The notes beneath the pieces were generated by a model. That model searched no databases and was not told the DNA's origin. It worked only from the letters and a program-made list of their open reading frames with translations. Made by a program: the position numbers and the translations under genes. 64,000 nucleotides of DNA, taken from Sphingobacterium endophyticum (GTDB lineage: Bacteria > Bacteroidota > Bacteroidia > Sphingobacteriales > Sphingobacteriaceae). Position 1 is the stretch's first letter, and every line of letters starts with the position of its first letter. Shown piece after piece: positions 41,568 through 50,664 of the stretch. Where the stretch lies: NCBI RefSeq assembly GCF_009733535.1, contig NZ_SMMI01000008.1:1-64000 (forward strand), read 5' to 3'.

Positions 41568-44333
41568 CTAAATTTTAATATTTATTTCCATGCCGAAATA
41601 TGGATTATCGGCAGCATTATTTCTTCTTATAAAAGAATTGCCATATTGCGTGTAATTAGGTTTATAGATAAATAATCTATTGACAAACATGGCAATCCTA
41701 ATTTTTTCCTTAATTACCTTGGTCGCTTTGACATTGACCAAAAGATCGATAGGCTCTGTGAATTTATTATATAAATAGGGATCTGTTTTCAGATCAAAAC
41801 TTCTCAATATTGGATCGTTGCGATCCGCTTCCGTATACGTATGATAGTTTTGGTCAATATCGTAATATCCGATAGGCAGATCGTCTCTGAATAGTCTTTG
41901 GCTAGTATTATACCAACTACTTTGAAAGGACACGGAAAGATTAAATCCTAATTTTGGCAAATAGGAGTCGGCGGTTAAGTTGGTATTAAAAGCTTCATAT
42001 TCCCCACCATTTGTACCATTTTCATATAGAGCAACGAATTGCCTTACTTTGCCATCCGTCACTAAGTTTGGACTGATAACCGAATAAACAGGCTGAGTAT
42101 TTTTATTGAAAATTTTAAGCCATGCTCCATTAATAGTAAATCGGGTGTTGATTCCCGGGATTCGTTTTGAACTAAATTGATATTCAATACCGCTCTTTTC
42201 CGTCAGACTACCATTCTCATTTTTTGTATAACCATGATATTCTGATTGATCAACATAGGTAAAATCTTCAATGGATGGTTTATTCGTGAATGTTGCAGGA
42301 TCAACCGATGTAACATCATATTTTCTTAATGCAATTCTATTAAATAGAATAACCTCCCTAAATCCATTGTTCATTTTCTCGTTAAAATAATTAACAGACA
42401 GGGTATTCCCTCCAAGATCTAATTGAGTTCCTACTTCCCATTTTTTGTTCGTTGCGGGTTTTAGGTTAAAATTTGTTGGGTCATAAATATTTGTTATTCC
42501 CCAAGCAAGTCTATGATCAGGGTTGTTTGGATAATAGGCAAGTTCAGCTATATCATTATAACGTAGGGTTGGATATAACAAATTTTGAGTTGGCATTAAT
42601 GTTTGGATCCCAACTCCTGCAAAGACATTTGATTTCAATGGCTTTCCAAAGATCAACACTTGTGGCAGATGAAACTTTCCATTATAGCGAGGCTCTGCAA
42701 ATACTTTACCTGCAATATCATATTGCTGATCTAAATTCAATTGGGTGAAAGCCCGGATACCCAAATTGTTTTCGAACAATACATTACCCAAAATAATAAA
42801 GAACCTATCTTCGGCAAATAATGCCAGGCTGCTCATTGCTGGTATTTCACTCAAGTTTCTAGGTCTAGCAGAAATAACACTACTTAATGGTTTATTCAAA
42901 TCATATTGTTGTCCTTTTCCCAAATTCTTAGCATAGCCATATTCAAAACCAGCTTTTATTTGATGCTTCACGAATGCATTCAAGCTCCAATTGCTAATTC
43001 CTTTGAAATTAATATCTAAGGGACGGCTATCTGTTTGCATTTCTGCAATGTAACTGGACGTTAAAAATGACATTTCACGGCTTCCAGCAACCAGCGAGTT
43101 CATTAAGATATTTACGGATAGCGGTTGGACTAATTTCGTTACGTCAATCTGATTTGAAGCATGATTAACATTCAAGCTTAAGGTCGCATTTCGAAAGGCT
43201 TGTTTTGGCTTCGAGGAAAATAATTTCAAGCTATTACCTACGCTAATCCGTCTGATAGCATTGCTGTATCGATCTGTATTGGCGTAGTCATTGTCAGGGT
43301 CGAACCTTTCGTTATCAATGGTTGTATTAAAGTCGATGTTATGATTCCAGGTAAGGCGATATTTCTCAAGGTTCCATGCTTTCTCTCCTCTTGCAGAACC
43401 ATTAATCCTTTTAAAATTATTAAATATGTTGGTGACATCTTGATTTGAAGTGAGATAACCCGCATCAAAGTTCAGTTTATAATTCTTTTTAATTTCAAAC
43501 CCTTTAGCAATGCTGAACAGTTTACCATGACCATCCGCTTTTAATCTTGCCGACCATGGTTCATATCCTTTTATCCGTTCAATCTTCACAACGCCACTGG
43601 TGAGATTTCCATGTTCAACAGATGGAATTCCTCTGATGATCTCAATTTTTTCGATATTATCCGTGGCAATCGTACGCGTATCAATACCAATATTGGAGGC
43701 ATTCCTACCGTCATTCACATTTCCGATTCCCAATCCTACCGTCGGATCGATCATAGACTGCGAGTTTAACGTCATGCCATCGACTGAAAACATGGTTCCT
43801 AATGAATTGGTGGAATAACCAGACATAGCAGCCCCAAAAGGAGTTCTTAAATTAATTCCTCTAACATTTTCAAGGCTTTGAGAACCTGTTCGACCACCAG
43901 GAAGCAGCTCCATAAGATCTGCAAAACTTGAAGGCTGAAGGTGCTGCATGGCATCTCGCGTAATGATAGAGCTGGTACTGATGTTCTTTGACTCGATGGC
44001 AGTGACATGAACCGCATCGATATTGATTTCATTTTGATTAAAAACTACATGGGTTTCACGATTAGCGTCAATTTGGAATGAACGTGTAATCGGTTTAAAA
44101 CCTATATGGGAAAATTGCAATTGATAGGTTCCTTTGGGGAGATTATCAATGATGAAAAGGCCTTGCTCATCAGTTAAGGTATTGAAGCTTGGATGCTCTT
44201 TGACCTCAATGGATACACTGTTCAAGGGTTCACCTTTATTATCCTTTACTGACCCAGAAATAGAATATAACTGGGCAAGGCTGTATAGAGGTGCGAATAC
44301 AGTAATGAGTAATATATATAAACTTTTCAACAA
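41568..44333 (-). CDS. TonB-dependent receptor with carboxypeptidase-like N-domain
   Basis: 921 residues from a TTG start (44333; TTG 44330 also possible; no ATG in frame upstream). A signal peptide ends YSLAQ. Then come a carboxypeptidase-like regulatory domain (about 22-105, SGSVKDNKGEPLNSVSIEV), a plug domain (about 120-230, with DLMELLPGG, IEIIRGIPSVEHGNLTSGVV) and a barrel of about 690 residues. No SusD gene follows, so this is not a polysaccharide locus; the partners DUF4876, DUF6850 and cytochrome c peroxidase point to a metal, heme or other small ligand. Confidence 0.9.
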   Translation of the reverse strand: MLKSLYILLITVFAPLYSLAQLYSISGSVKDNKGEPLNSVSIEVKEHPSFNTLTDEQGLFIIDNLPKGTYQLQFSHIGFKPITRSFQIDANRETHVVFNQNEINIDAVHVTAIESKNISTSSIITRDAMQHLQPSSFADLMELLPGGRTGSQSLENVRGINLRTPFGAAMSGYSTNSLGTMFSVDGMTLNSQSMIDPTVGLGIGNVNDGRNASNIGIDTRTIATDNIEKIEIIRGIPSVEHGNLTSGVVKIERIKGYEPWSARLKADGHGKLFSIAKGFEIKKNYKLNFDAGYLTSNQDVTNIFNNFKRINGSARGEKAWNLEKYRLTWNHNIDFNTTIDNERFDPDNDYANTDRYSNAIRRISVGNSLKLFSSKPKQAFRNATLSLNVNHASNQIDVTKLVQPLSVNILMNSLVAGSREMSFLTSSYIAEMQTDSRPLDINFKGISNWSLNAFVKHQIKAGFEYGYAKNLGKGQQYDLNKPLSSVISARPRNLSEIPAMSSLALFAEDRFFIILGNVLFENNLGIRAFTQLNLDQQYDIAGKVFAEPRYNGKFHLPQVLIFGKPLKSNVFAGVGIQTLMPTQNLLYPTLRYNDIAELAYYPNNPDHRLAWGITNIYDPTNFNLKPATNKKWEVGTQLDLGGNTLSVNYFNEKMNNGFREVILFNRIALRKYDVTSVDPATFTNKPSIEDFTYVDQSEYHGYTKNENGSLTEKSGIEYQFSSKRIPGINTRFTINGAWLKIFNKNTQPVYSVISPNLVTDGKVRQFVALYENGTNGGEYEAFNTNLTADSYLPKLGFNLSVSFQSSWYNTSQRLFRDDLPIGYYDIDQNYHTYTEADRNDPILRSFDLKTDPYLYNKFTEPIDLLVNVKATKVIKEKIRIAMFVNRLFIYKPNYTQYGNSFIRRNNAADNPYFGMEINIKI

Positions 44334-44491
44334 AGAGTAATTAAGACTAATTCTAAACTACGCAAAATAACGCAAAAAAAATTAGACTCTAAAACCGATT
44401 TTCAAATTATTAGGTACAATACTTGGTTTTAAGCCGTTTATAAACAATTAAGTTTAAACAACTTAAAAAAAGCAACAATAAGAATTTATGC

Positions 44492-44707
44492 TTAATCTTC
44501 TTCTTGATTTTCTGATTCAAGTTTCTGCAGGAGTTTTTCCACTTCAGCTTCCGATGCTGTTAATTTGGCTTTACAAATGGTCAACAATTTAGAAGCCCGA
44601 TTAATTTTTTCAGTTAATTCATCGACGGCTATTTCACCGGATTCGATATCTGAAACGATTTCCTGCAATTCTTCGAATGCTTCCTTATAAGTGTAGTTAT
44701 TTTCCAT
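44492..44707 (-). CDS. xseB: Exodeoxyribonuclease VII small subunit
   Basis: 71 residues with the XseB pattern YKEAFEELQEIVSDIESGEI and AVDELTEKINRASKLLTICK, a helical hairpin. It forms the stalk of exonuclease VII with XseA. Its start overlaps the xseA 3' end by 11 bases. The AT-rich gap 44334-44491 shows no gene. Confidence 0.93.
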   Translation of the reverse strand: MENNYTYKEAFEELQEIVSDIESGEIAVDELTEKINRASKLLTICKAKLTASEAEVEKLLQKLESENQEED

Positions 44708-45968
44708 GTTCTTCCTCTTTTTTAATCACTTCAGAGATGATTTTTCCATCCTCCAATTGGATCTCCAAATGCGAACCAATCTCTACTTGATTTAATTTAT
44801 GTACTGATTTACCGTTAATCCGGACAATGCTGAAACCTCTTTTGATGAGGTGGATAGGATTGACTATTCCTAATATTCGTTCTAGATGATGAATTTGCGC
44901 CTGACTTTCCCTTATCGTTTGCCTGCTGAACCTTAACAAGTGCAATTGAAGATTGTTAATATCCGCTTTATCTTTTAATAGAAGCGTTTTGCTATTCCAG
45001 GAAATAGCAGAGACCATATGTTTTAGCTTCGCACTTTCTTCTTCAAAATTACGGCGTACGGCTCTCAGGATGCGCTCTTGAGCCAAATCTAATGGGATTG
45101 CAAAATTATGGAATTTCTGAAGGAGGAAATCAGCCAATTCACTAGGCGTAATGGCATTTTTATAAGCCACCATTTCACTTACAGTTTCATTGGTGGAATG
45201 TCCAATCCCGGTAAGAACCGGAATAGGAAAAATAGCAATGGCTTTGGATAAGAAATAATTGTTGTAGGAACTGAGTCCAACATCCCCGCCACCACCACGA
45301 ATAATTGCAACCGCATCAAACTCCTCTAATTTACCCGCAATGACCTCCAATTGATTAATGATCGATGTAATCGATTTGTCCCCCTGTAGCAAAGCAGGAA
45401 ATAAGGTACATTCTATTTTATAGCCCCATGGATTTCCATTGATAATCTTAAAGAAATCCGAAAGCCCCTTGCTGGTTTCTACAGATATTATAGCCAACCT
45501 TTTGGGAATTAATGGGAAAGGAAGCTGCTTATTCGCATCAAATATACCTTCCTCAGTTAATTTTTTGATGCTTTCTCGCTTTTCTTTTTCCAATTCTCCT
45601 AGAACAAATGTTGGATCGATATCGACGATCTTGAGGCTGAACCCGTAAAGCGGGTCATAGGAAATTGCCGCTTGAAACAACATGGTGATCCCTTCGCGAA
45701 GGGGTTCGCCCAGGACCTCTTTGAATTGCCTGTTTATGCGCTGATAATCCATTTTCCACAAAATGGAACGCATTTCAGCAACGACCTTTCCTTCTTTTTT
45801 CTCAAGCAATTCGGGATAGCAGTGACCAGAATGGGAGTAATGATTGAGTTTATTCATCTCTGCTTTTATCCAATAAAGGCTTTTATATCGCTCTGCAATC
45901 GTCTTTTGAATGCTTCGAGATACTTCCGATAAGGTAAATACAGTTTTGTCGTCCACTAATTCAGGCAT
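44697..45968 (-). CDS. xseA: Exodeoxyribonuclease VII large subunit
   Basis: 423 residues. An N-terminal OB fold (about 8-105, LSEVSRSIQKTI, WIKAEMNKLN, GHCYPELLEK) precedes the nuclease domain with VIIRGGGGDVGLSSYN, PVLTGIGHSTNETVSEMVA and TPSELADFL; a long coiled coil and a short C-terminal domain follow. It degrades single-stranded DNA from both ends. Minus-strand TATATTTG (45973-45980) lies only four bases before the ATG, and a 6 bp inverted repeat (ACACGC/GCGTGT, 45991-46009) lies beyond it. Confidence 0.94.
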   Translation of the reverse strand: MPELVDDKTVFTLSEVSRSIQKTIAERYKSLYWIKAEMNKLNHYSHSGHCYPELLEKKEGKVVAEMRSILWKMDYQRINRQFKEVLGEPLREGITMLFQAAISYDPLYGFSLKIVDIDPTFVLGELEKEKRESIKKLTEEGIFDANKQLPFPLIPKRLAIISVETSKGLSDFFKIINGNPWGYKIECTLFPALLQGDKSITSIINQLEVIAGKLEEFDAVAIIRGGGGDVGLSSYNNYFLSKAIAIFPIPVLTGIGHSTNETVSEMVAYKNAITPSELADFLLQKFHNFAIPLDLAQERILRAVRRNFEEESAKLKHMVSAISWNSKTLLLKDKADINNLQLHLLRFSRQTIRESQAQIHHLERILGIVNPIHLIKRGFSIVRINGKSVHKLNQVEIGSHLEIQLEDGKIISEVIKKEEEHGK

Positions 45969-46056
45969 AGTTCAAATATACAGAATTATTACACGCTCAT
46001 CATGCGTGTTTGTGCGTTTTATTAGTACATTTACTGTAAGAAATCCTAAAACAATT

Positions 46057-47787
46057 ATGATTCGTTTATTAAACTTTCTAGCCTTATGCCTTATTTGCGG
46101 CTTATCTTCTGTTCAGGCTCAATATAAACAAGTGCTCAAGAATGAAACCGTATTATTAAACAACAATGGCAACATAATTCCATTTGCGCGCTTGGATAAT
46201 CGCAGGATAGCAGTGATCACCTCAGACAGTGTAAAATATGCTCCATTCATTCAAACTTTGCAAAGGTATGCGGAAGTCCAAAGTTTTGGGTTCAATCAAT
46301 ATGATGAGCACACCAAATACTATAATACGATCATAGTAGCAGGTAGTGAGGAAGAGTTAAGACCTGATTATTTGGCAATGGTTTTGCAATCGGCAGTAAA
46401 TCGTAAAGATGTAATCTTATGCAGATTTGGGAAGCAAACGAATTATCTGAATATAGGCTTATCTGCAGCGAACTTGAGTCGTTTTGCAAGTATCCTTAGT
46501 GCGGGAAATCTGGATGAACAAGGTCAGGAAAATGCCGCAATGTCCATTTTTGGAGGTCTAGGTATTACAGAAGGCAATATTAAAACTGCACAAACCCGTC
46601 TTCAATATTCAAGGGGTAAACAATCGGGATTGGATATTGCCAAAATGACCAATCAAATTGATGCAATAGCAAAAGATGCGATTGAGCAACATGCAACGCC
46701 CGGCATGATGGTCATGGCAATCAAAGATGGTCAGGTGATTTTCGAAAAAGCCTATGGCTACCATACTTACGACAAAAAAGTAGCGAATAATATTCACGAC
46801 ATCTATGACCTTGCCTCTATCAGTAAGATTGCAGGCACAACTCCGGTCGTAATGCATTTGCAGGAAAAGAACATTATCAATTTGGATAGCACCATGGGGC
46901 ATTACCTTTGGCAAGCGAAAAATACAAATAAAGCAAACATTACTTTAAGGACCGTATTACTTCATGAGGCAGGATTTACACCTTTTATTCCATTTTATAG
47001 AAGCCTTAAACCAGGGGATATCAGTAGAACGCTGGATAATGAGCATCAGGTTAAAGTTGCCGATAATGCCTATTTAAAAACTAATTACTACAGAGATGTC
47101 ATGTGGCCAGAGATGCTAAAATCTGATGTAAAGCCCATTGGAAATTATGTATATTCTGACATCAGCATGTACGTCATGAAAGAGGTTTCAGAACATGAAA
47201 CATCAACCCCTATGCAGGATTATGTTCAGCAGTTATTGTATAGACCAATAGGAATGAAAACCGCGGGATATCTACCGAGAGATCGATTCTACAAAGATCA
47301 GATCGTACCTACCCAAAATGACACGGCTTTCCGTAAGGTATTGCTGCAGGGCTATGTACATGATGAAGGAGCTGCCATGGCAGGAGGTGTAGCGGGCCAT
47401 GCAGGTTTATTTGCTTCTGCAAATGACCTTGCTATCTATGGACAGATGCTATTAAACAGAGGGGAGTATGGTGGTGCCAGATACTATAACCCTGAAACCA
47501 TTGATATGTTTACTTCGAAGCAATCGAAAACTAGCAGAAGGGGATTGGGTTTTGATAGATATGATCCAAAGAAAGGTGCTGATTATCCCTCTAAACTGGC
47601 GAACCCATCTGTTTACGGGCATACCGGCTATACTGGAACATGTATCTGGATTGATCCAAGCAATCAATTTATTTACATCTTCCTTTCAAACAGGGTGCAT
47701 CCTCAGGTTTCCACAAAAATTTACGATTTGAATGTTAGAAGTAGGATTCAGGACGTTATTTACGAGACTATCTTTAACGCTAAATAA
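46057..47787 (+). CDS. Serine hydrolase (beta-lactamase fold) with a GH3 C-terminal-like domain
   Basis: 576 residues from ATG 46057, chosen because it opens a signal peptide (MIRLLNFLALCLICGLSSVQA); the frame is open 147 bp further but into the xseA coding strand. Residues about 25-190 resemble the C-terminal domain of family 3 glycosidases (NETVLLNNNGNIIPF). The rest is a class C-type beta-lactamase/PBP domain with S254-I-S-K257, Y366-S-D and HTGYTG. In Bacteroidota these domains usually follow a GH3 catalytic domain, which is missing here. It likely acts on peptidoglycan stem peptides in the periplasm. Its stop overlaps the dipeptidase start. Confidence 0.82.
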   Translation: MIRLLNFLALCLICGLSSVQAQYKQVLKNETVLLNNNGNIIPFARLDNRRIAVITSDSVKYAPFIQTLQRYAEVQSFGFNQYDEHTKYYNTIIVAGSEEELRPDYLAMVLQSAVNRKDVILCRFGKQTNYLNIGLSAANLSRFASILSAGNLDEQGQENAAMSIFGGLGITEGNIKTAQTRLQYSRGKQSGLDIAKMTNQIDAIAKDAIEQHATPGMMVMAIKDGQVIFEKAYGYHTYDKKVANNIHDIYDLASISKIAGTTPVVMHLQEKNIINLDSTMGHYLWQAKNTNKANITLRTVLLHEAGFTPFIPFYRSLKPGDISRTLDNEHQVKVADNAYLKTNYYRDVMWPEMLKSDVKPIGNYVYSDISMYVMKEVSEHETSTPMQDYVQQLLYRPIGMKTAGYLPRDRFYKDQIVPTQNDTAFRKVLLQGYVHDEGAAMAGGVAGHAGLFASANDLAIYGQMLLNRGEYGGARYYNPETIDMFTSKQSKTSRRGLGFDRYDPKKGADYPSKLANPSVYGHTGYTGTCIWIDPSNQFIYIFLSNRVHPQVSTKIYDLNVRSRIQDVIYETIFNAK

Positions 47788-48959
47788 TGAAAAAGCTTTT
47801 CATATTGACTTGCCTAATCGGCGGAATGGTTATCAGCAGTAAAGCTCAAGACTATAAAAAGATCCATGAGGACATGATTGTCGTTGATGGGCATAACGAT
47901 GTCATTATTACGAGCATTTTGCCGGGAAAGGACATCGGGAAAAGATTGAAGACTGGACATACGGATTTGCCTAGGTTAAAGGAAGGTGGGGTAGACGTTC
48001 AGGTATTTGCTGTATGGTCTGATGATAAAAAGTGGAAGAAGAATGCCTTTAAGCATGCAAATGATCAAATTGACGCGTTAGAAAAGCAAATCAATAATAA
48101 CCCTGACAAGATTGAGCTGGCAAAAAGTTATGCCGACATTGAACGAATAAATAAATCGGGCAAGATTGCAGCAGTAATAGGAATTGAAGGTGGAAATATG
48201 ATCGAAGGTAGTGAGGATAATCTGGAAGCGCTTTACAATCGTGGCGCAAGATACCTCACACTAACATGGAACTATAATCTTCCATGGGTTACCGCTGCAG
48301 CTGAAGAGGTGAAGACGAAAGATAAAAAAGGTAAAGGATTAACAGAAAAGGGTAAATCCATAATCCGCAAGATGAATGAGCTTGGCATGATGGTCGACCT
48401 TTCCCATGGTGGTGAACAGACTTTTTATGATGTATTGAGCGTCACTACGAAACCGATATTAGTGTCGCACAGCAATGCCGCGGCATTGACTCCACACTAC
48501 CGTAATCTGAAAGATGCCCAATTGGAAGCTCTAAAGAAAAATGGCGGCGTAATCGGTGTGAATTTTTATTCAGAATTTCTAGACTCTGATTATCCAAAAA
48601 GAGTTAGAAATCTTTATTTTAAATCGCACAAGAAAGATAGTACGAATAGGAATTATTCAATCGGGAAAATGTATTCTGGACTATCTGCAAAACAGAAAAA
48701 CCTCGCGAATGCACCTCTTGAAAGAGTACTGAAACATATCGACTACCTGGTAAGTAAAGTCGGAATTGATCATGTCGCTATTGGTTCGGATTTCGACGGT
48801 ATTGAATCTCCTCCTCAAGAATTAGAAGATGTGTCTAAATTCCCTACTCTGACCAAAGCTCTGCTCGAAAGAGGCTATAGCAAGGAAGATATCGCCAAAA
48901 TTATGGGGCTGAATTTTTTAAGGTTATTGAAGGAGAATGAGGGAGACAATAGACAGTAG
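47787..48959 (+). CDS. Membrane dipeptidase family (M19) protein
   Basis: 390 residues with a signal peptide ending SSKAQ. The di-zinc centre of renal dipeptidase is visible: H and D in DGHNDV, E in IGIEGGNM, H in VDLSHGGE, H in LVSHSNA, and D in AIGSDFDGI. The enzyme cleaves dipeptides, often including D-residues, in the periplasm. With the beta-lactamase-like gene upstream it suggests turnover of wall peptides. Confidence 0.9.
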   Translation: MKKLFILTCLIGGMVISSKAQDYKKIHEDMIVVDGHNDVIITSILPGKDIGKRLKTGHTDLPRLKEGGVDVQVFAVWSDDKKWKKNAFKHANDQIDALEKQINNNPDKIELAKSYADIERINKSGKIAAVIGIEGGNMIEGSEDNLEALYNRGARYLTLTWNYNLPWVTAAAEEVKTKDKKGKGLTEKGKSIIRKMNELGMMVDLSHGGEQTFYDVLSVTTKPILVSHSNAAALTPHYRNLKDAQLEALKKNGGVIGVNFYSEFLDSDYPKRVRNLYFKSHKKDSTNRNYSIGKMYSGLSAKQKNLANAPLERVLKHIDYLVSKVGIDHVAIGSDFDGIESPPQELEDVSKFPTLTKALLERGYSKEDIAKIMGLNFLRLLKENEGDNRQ

Positions 48960-49340
48960 ACAGTAGACATAAGATTTTTCTGGCGGGATAAATGTTTTGG
49001 TTGTTTTTTCAATGCCAGAGGCATGACATATCTATAGAAAAAATAGAAATAAAACACACAAACGCCGTAGGCGTGGCATGTTTATAGCCAAATAAGAAGG
49101 GGCTTTGAAAACGTTTCATCGCAATGCACCTTATCGGGACTTCGACAGGCTCAGTCACCGATAACAGCTCGGGACTTCGACAGGCTCAGTCACCGAAAGG
49201 GACCAACACCTCATCCACCGATAGCGTCATGTTTCCTTATGCCAATATAAAAAACAAAAAAGGTCAAGGAGAACTCATTCACCTTGACCTTTTAAAACTA
49301 TCTAGACTCTTATGTCTTATGTCTATTGTCTTATGTCTAC
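48948..49340. repeat. Cluster of dispersed-type repeats
   Basis: The 377 bp gap holds several repeat types. A short tandem GACAGTAGACAGTAGACATAAG (48953-48974) recurs inverted as CTTATGTCT units at 49311-49340. Two ATGCC/GTAGGCGTGGCATG-like units lie near 49011-49040 and 49060-49090, each followed by a TATAG motif. Two tandem copies of GGGACTTCGACAGGCTCAGT with CACCG follow (49136-49160 and 49171-49195), then a degenerate third. No gene is supported. Confidence 0.7.
49257..49293 (-). terminator. Terminator of the 49337-49876 gene
   Basis: A perfect 12 bp stem (AAAAGGTCAAGG with CCTTGACCTTTT, 13-base loop) is followed on the minus strand by a T-rich tract. It lies 44 bp after the stop. Confidence 0.75.
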
Positions 49341-49876
49341 CTCGAGTATCTAAACTGCTGTTTGTCCATCATACCCATCTGAGCTTTCATCATTTTGATC
49401 TGCTCTTCTAAAAGTTTATTCTTATCGGCTTTTTTAGCTTCAGCAAGTAATTTTTCTGCTTCACGTTTATTTCTTTTTGCCATTGCAATACCTGCCAAGC
49501 TTAATTTTGCAAGAGCAACGTTATGGTCCATATGAAGGCCCATTGTCAATGCTTTCTTGAAATATTTTTCGGATTGAAGAGGAGCGCGTTGAGATTCAAT
49601 TAACCCCAATAGCATATGGTAGTAACCGTGTTGAGCAACGATCAATTCCTTTTCGTAATTTTTAATCTTATTAAGCCATACTTCTGCTTTGTCCATACGT
49701 TCTTTACGTAGGAACCATTGAGCGATTAACATTTTCTCATTAAAGAAAACGGTAACCCAAGCTAAAATAGTAATCAGAATTGCTAAAATTCCCCATCCCC
49801 ATTGGCCAATCCAAAACAACGCAACCGTGCCGATTACCAACAAACTACAAATTATAATTCGAACTATATTTGACAT
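49337..49876 (-). CDS. Membrane protein with TPR-like helices
   Basis: 179 residues. Two adjacent transmembrane segments (about 5-23 and 28-46) are followed by helical repeats of about 34 residues (MDKAEVWLNKIKNYEKELIVAQHGYYHMLLGLIE-type, then APLQSEKYFKKALTMG), which read as two to three TPR units facing the cytoplasm. The tail is methionine- and lysine-rich. The family is common in Bacteroidota, function unknown. Confidence 0.65.
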   Translation of the reverse strand: MSNIVRIIICSLLVIGTVALFWIGQWGWGILAILITILAWVTVFFNEKMLIAQWFLRKERMDKAEVWLNKIKNYEKELIVAQHGYYHMLLGLIESQRAPLQSEKYFKKALTMGLHMDHNVALAKLSLAGIAMAKRNKREAEKLLAEAKKADKNKLLEEQIKMMKAQMGMMDKQQFRYSR

Positions 49877-49972
49877 AATAATGCTTAATACTGTAAGTTT
49901 GCAAATATCCGTTTTATTGCTGTAGTATACAACTTGTTTACAGCAAAATAATGTAAAATTTTATATAAGCAT

Positions 49973-50644
49973 ATGTCAGAACGTTACGACACTTCATGGG
50001 ACTCCCTGATAAAACCACTGTTTCAAACTGAAAAAATGAAAGGTTTATCGGAATTTGTAGGACAAGAAAGATCATTATATAAAGTATTTCCAGCGAAGGA
50101 TTTGGTATTCAATGCATTTAAACTAACCCCTTTTACTAATCTTAAGGTTGTCATATTAGGACAGGACCCCTATCATAATGATGGTCAGGCGCATGGGCTT
50201 TCTTTTTCGGTTCCTGAAGGAATAGCTATTCCTCCGAGTCTTCGAAATATTTACACTGAGCTAGTAACCGACATTCCGGGCTTTAGATATCCCAATCATG
50301 GCAATTTAACGAAATGGGCTCAACAAGGTGTGTTATTATTAAATGCAACCTTAACAGTACGTGCTCATGAGGCAGGATCTCACCAAAAGAAAGGTTGGGA
50401 AAACTTTACCGACGAAATTATTAAAGGAATTTCAGATCAAACAGAACATGTTGTCTTCCTCTTATGGGGCAGTTATGCAATAAAGAAATCTGCTTTGATA
50501 GACAGCAATAAGCACCTTATATTGACGGCAGTTCACCCTTCGCCACTTTCTGTATATCGAGGATTTTTTGGCTGTTCACATTTTTCAAAAGCCAATGAAT
50601 ATTTAGGAAGACATCAAAAAATGCCGATTGATTGGCAGGTTTAG
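49973..50644 (+). CDS. ung: Uracil-DNA glycosylase
   Basis: 223 residues. It removes uracil from DNA as the first step of base excision repair. The catalytic aspartate is D65 in GQDPYHNDGQAHGLSFSV; LLLNATLTVR and the DNA-intercalating HPSPLS loop are also present. It stands alone between divergent and convergent neighbours. Confidence 0.97.
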   Translation: MSERYDTSWDSLIKPLFQTEKMKGLSEFVGQERSLYKVFPAKDLVFNAFKLTPFTNLKVVILGQDPYHNDGQAHGLSFSVPEGIAIPPSLRNIYTELVTDIPGFRYPNHGNLTKWAQQGVLLLNATLTVRAHEAGSHQKKGWENFTDEIIKGISDQTEHVVFLLWGSYAIKKSALIDSNKHLILTAVHPSPLSVYRGFFGCSHFSKANEYLGRHQKMPIDWQV

Positions 50645-50664
50645 CTTGCTTTCAAGCAATCCAA

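Noticed and set aside
45910..46056. N-terminal extension of the serine hydrolase
   Set aside because: The extra 49 codons overlap xseA and would bury the signal peptide that starts at 46057.
48948..49340. CRISPR-like array
   Set aside because: Only two clear copies of the longest unit, spaced by about 10 bp, with no even spacers and no cas genes.
49124..49411. 95-residue plus-strand frame
   Set aside because: It covers the tandem repeats, a terminator and the end of a minus-strand gene; no protein-like features.
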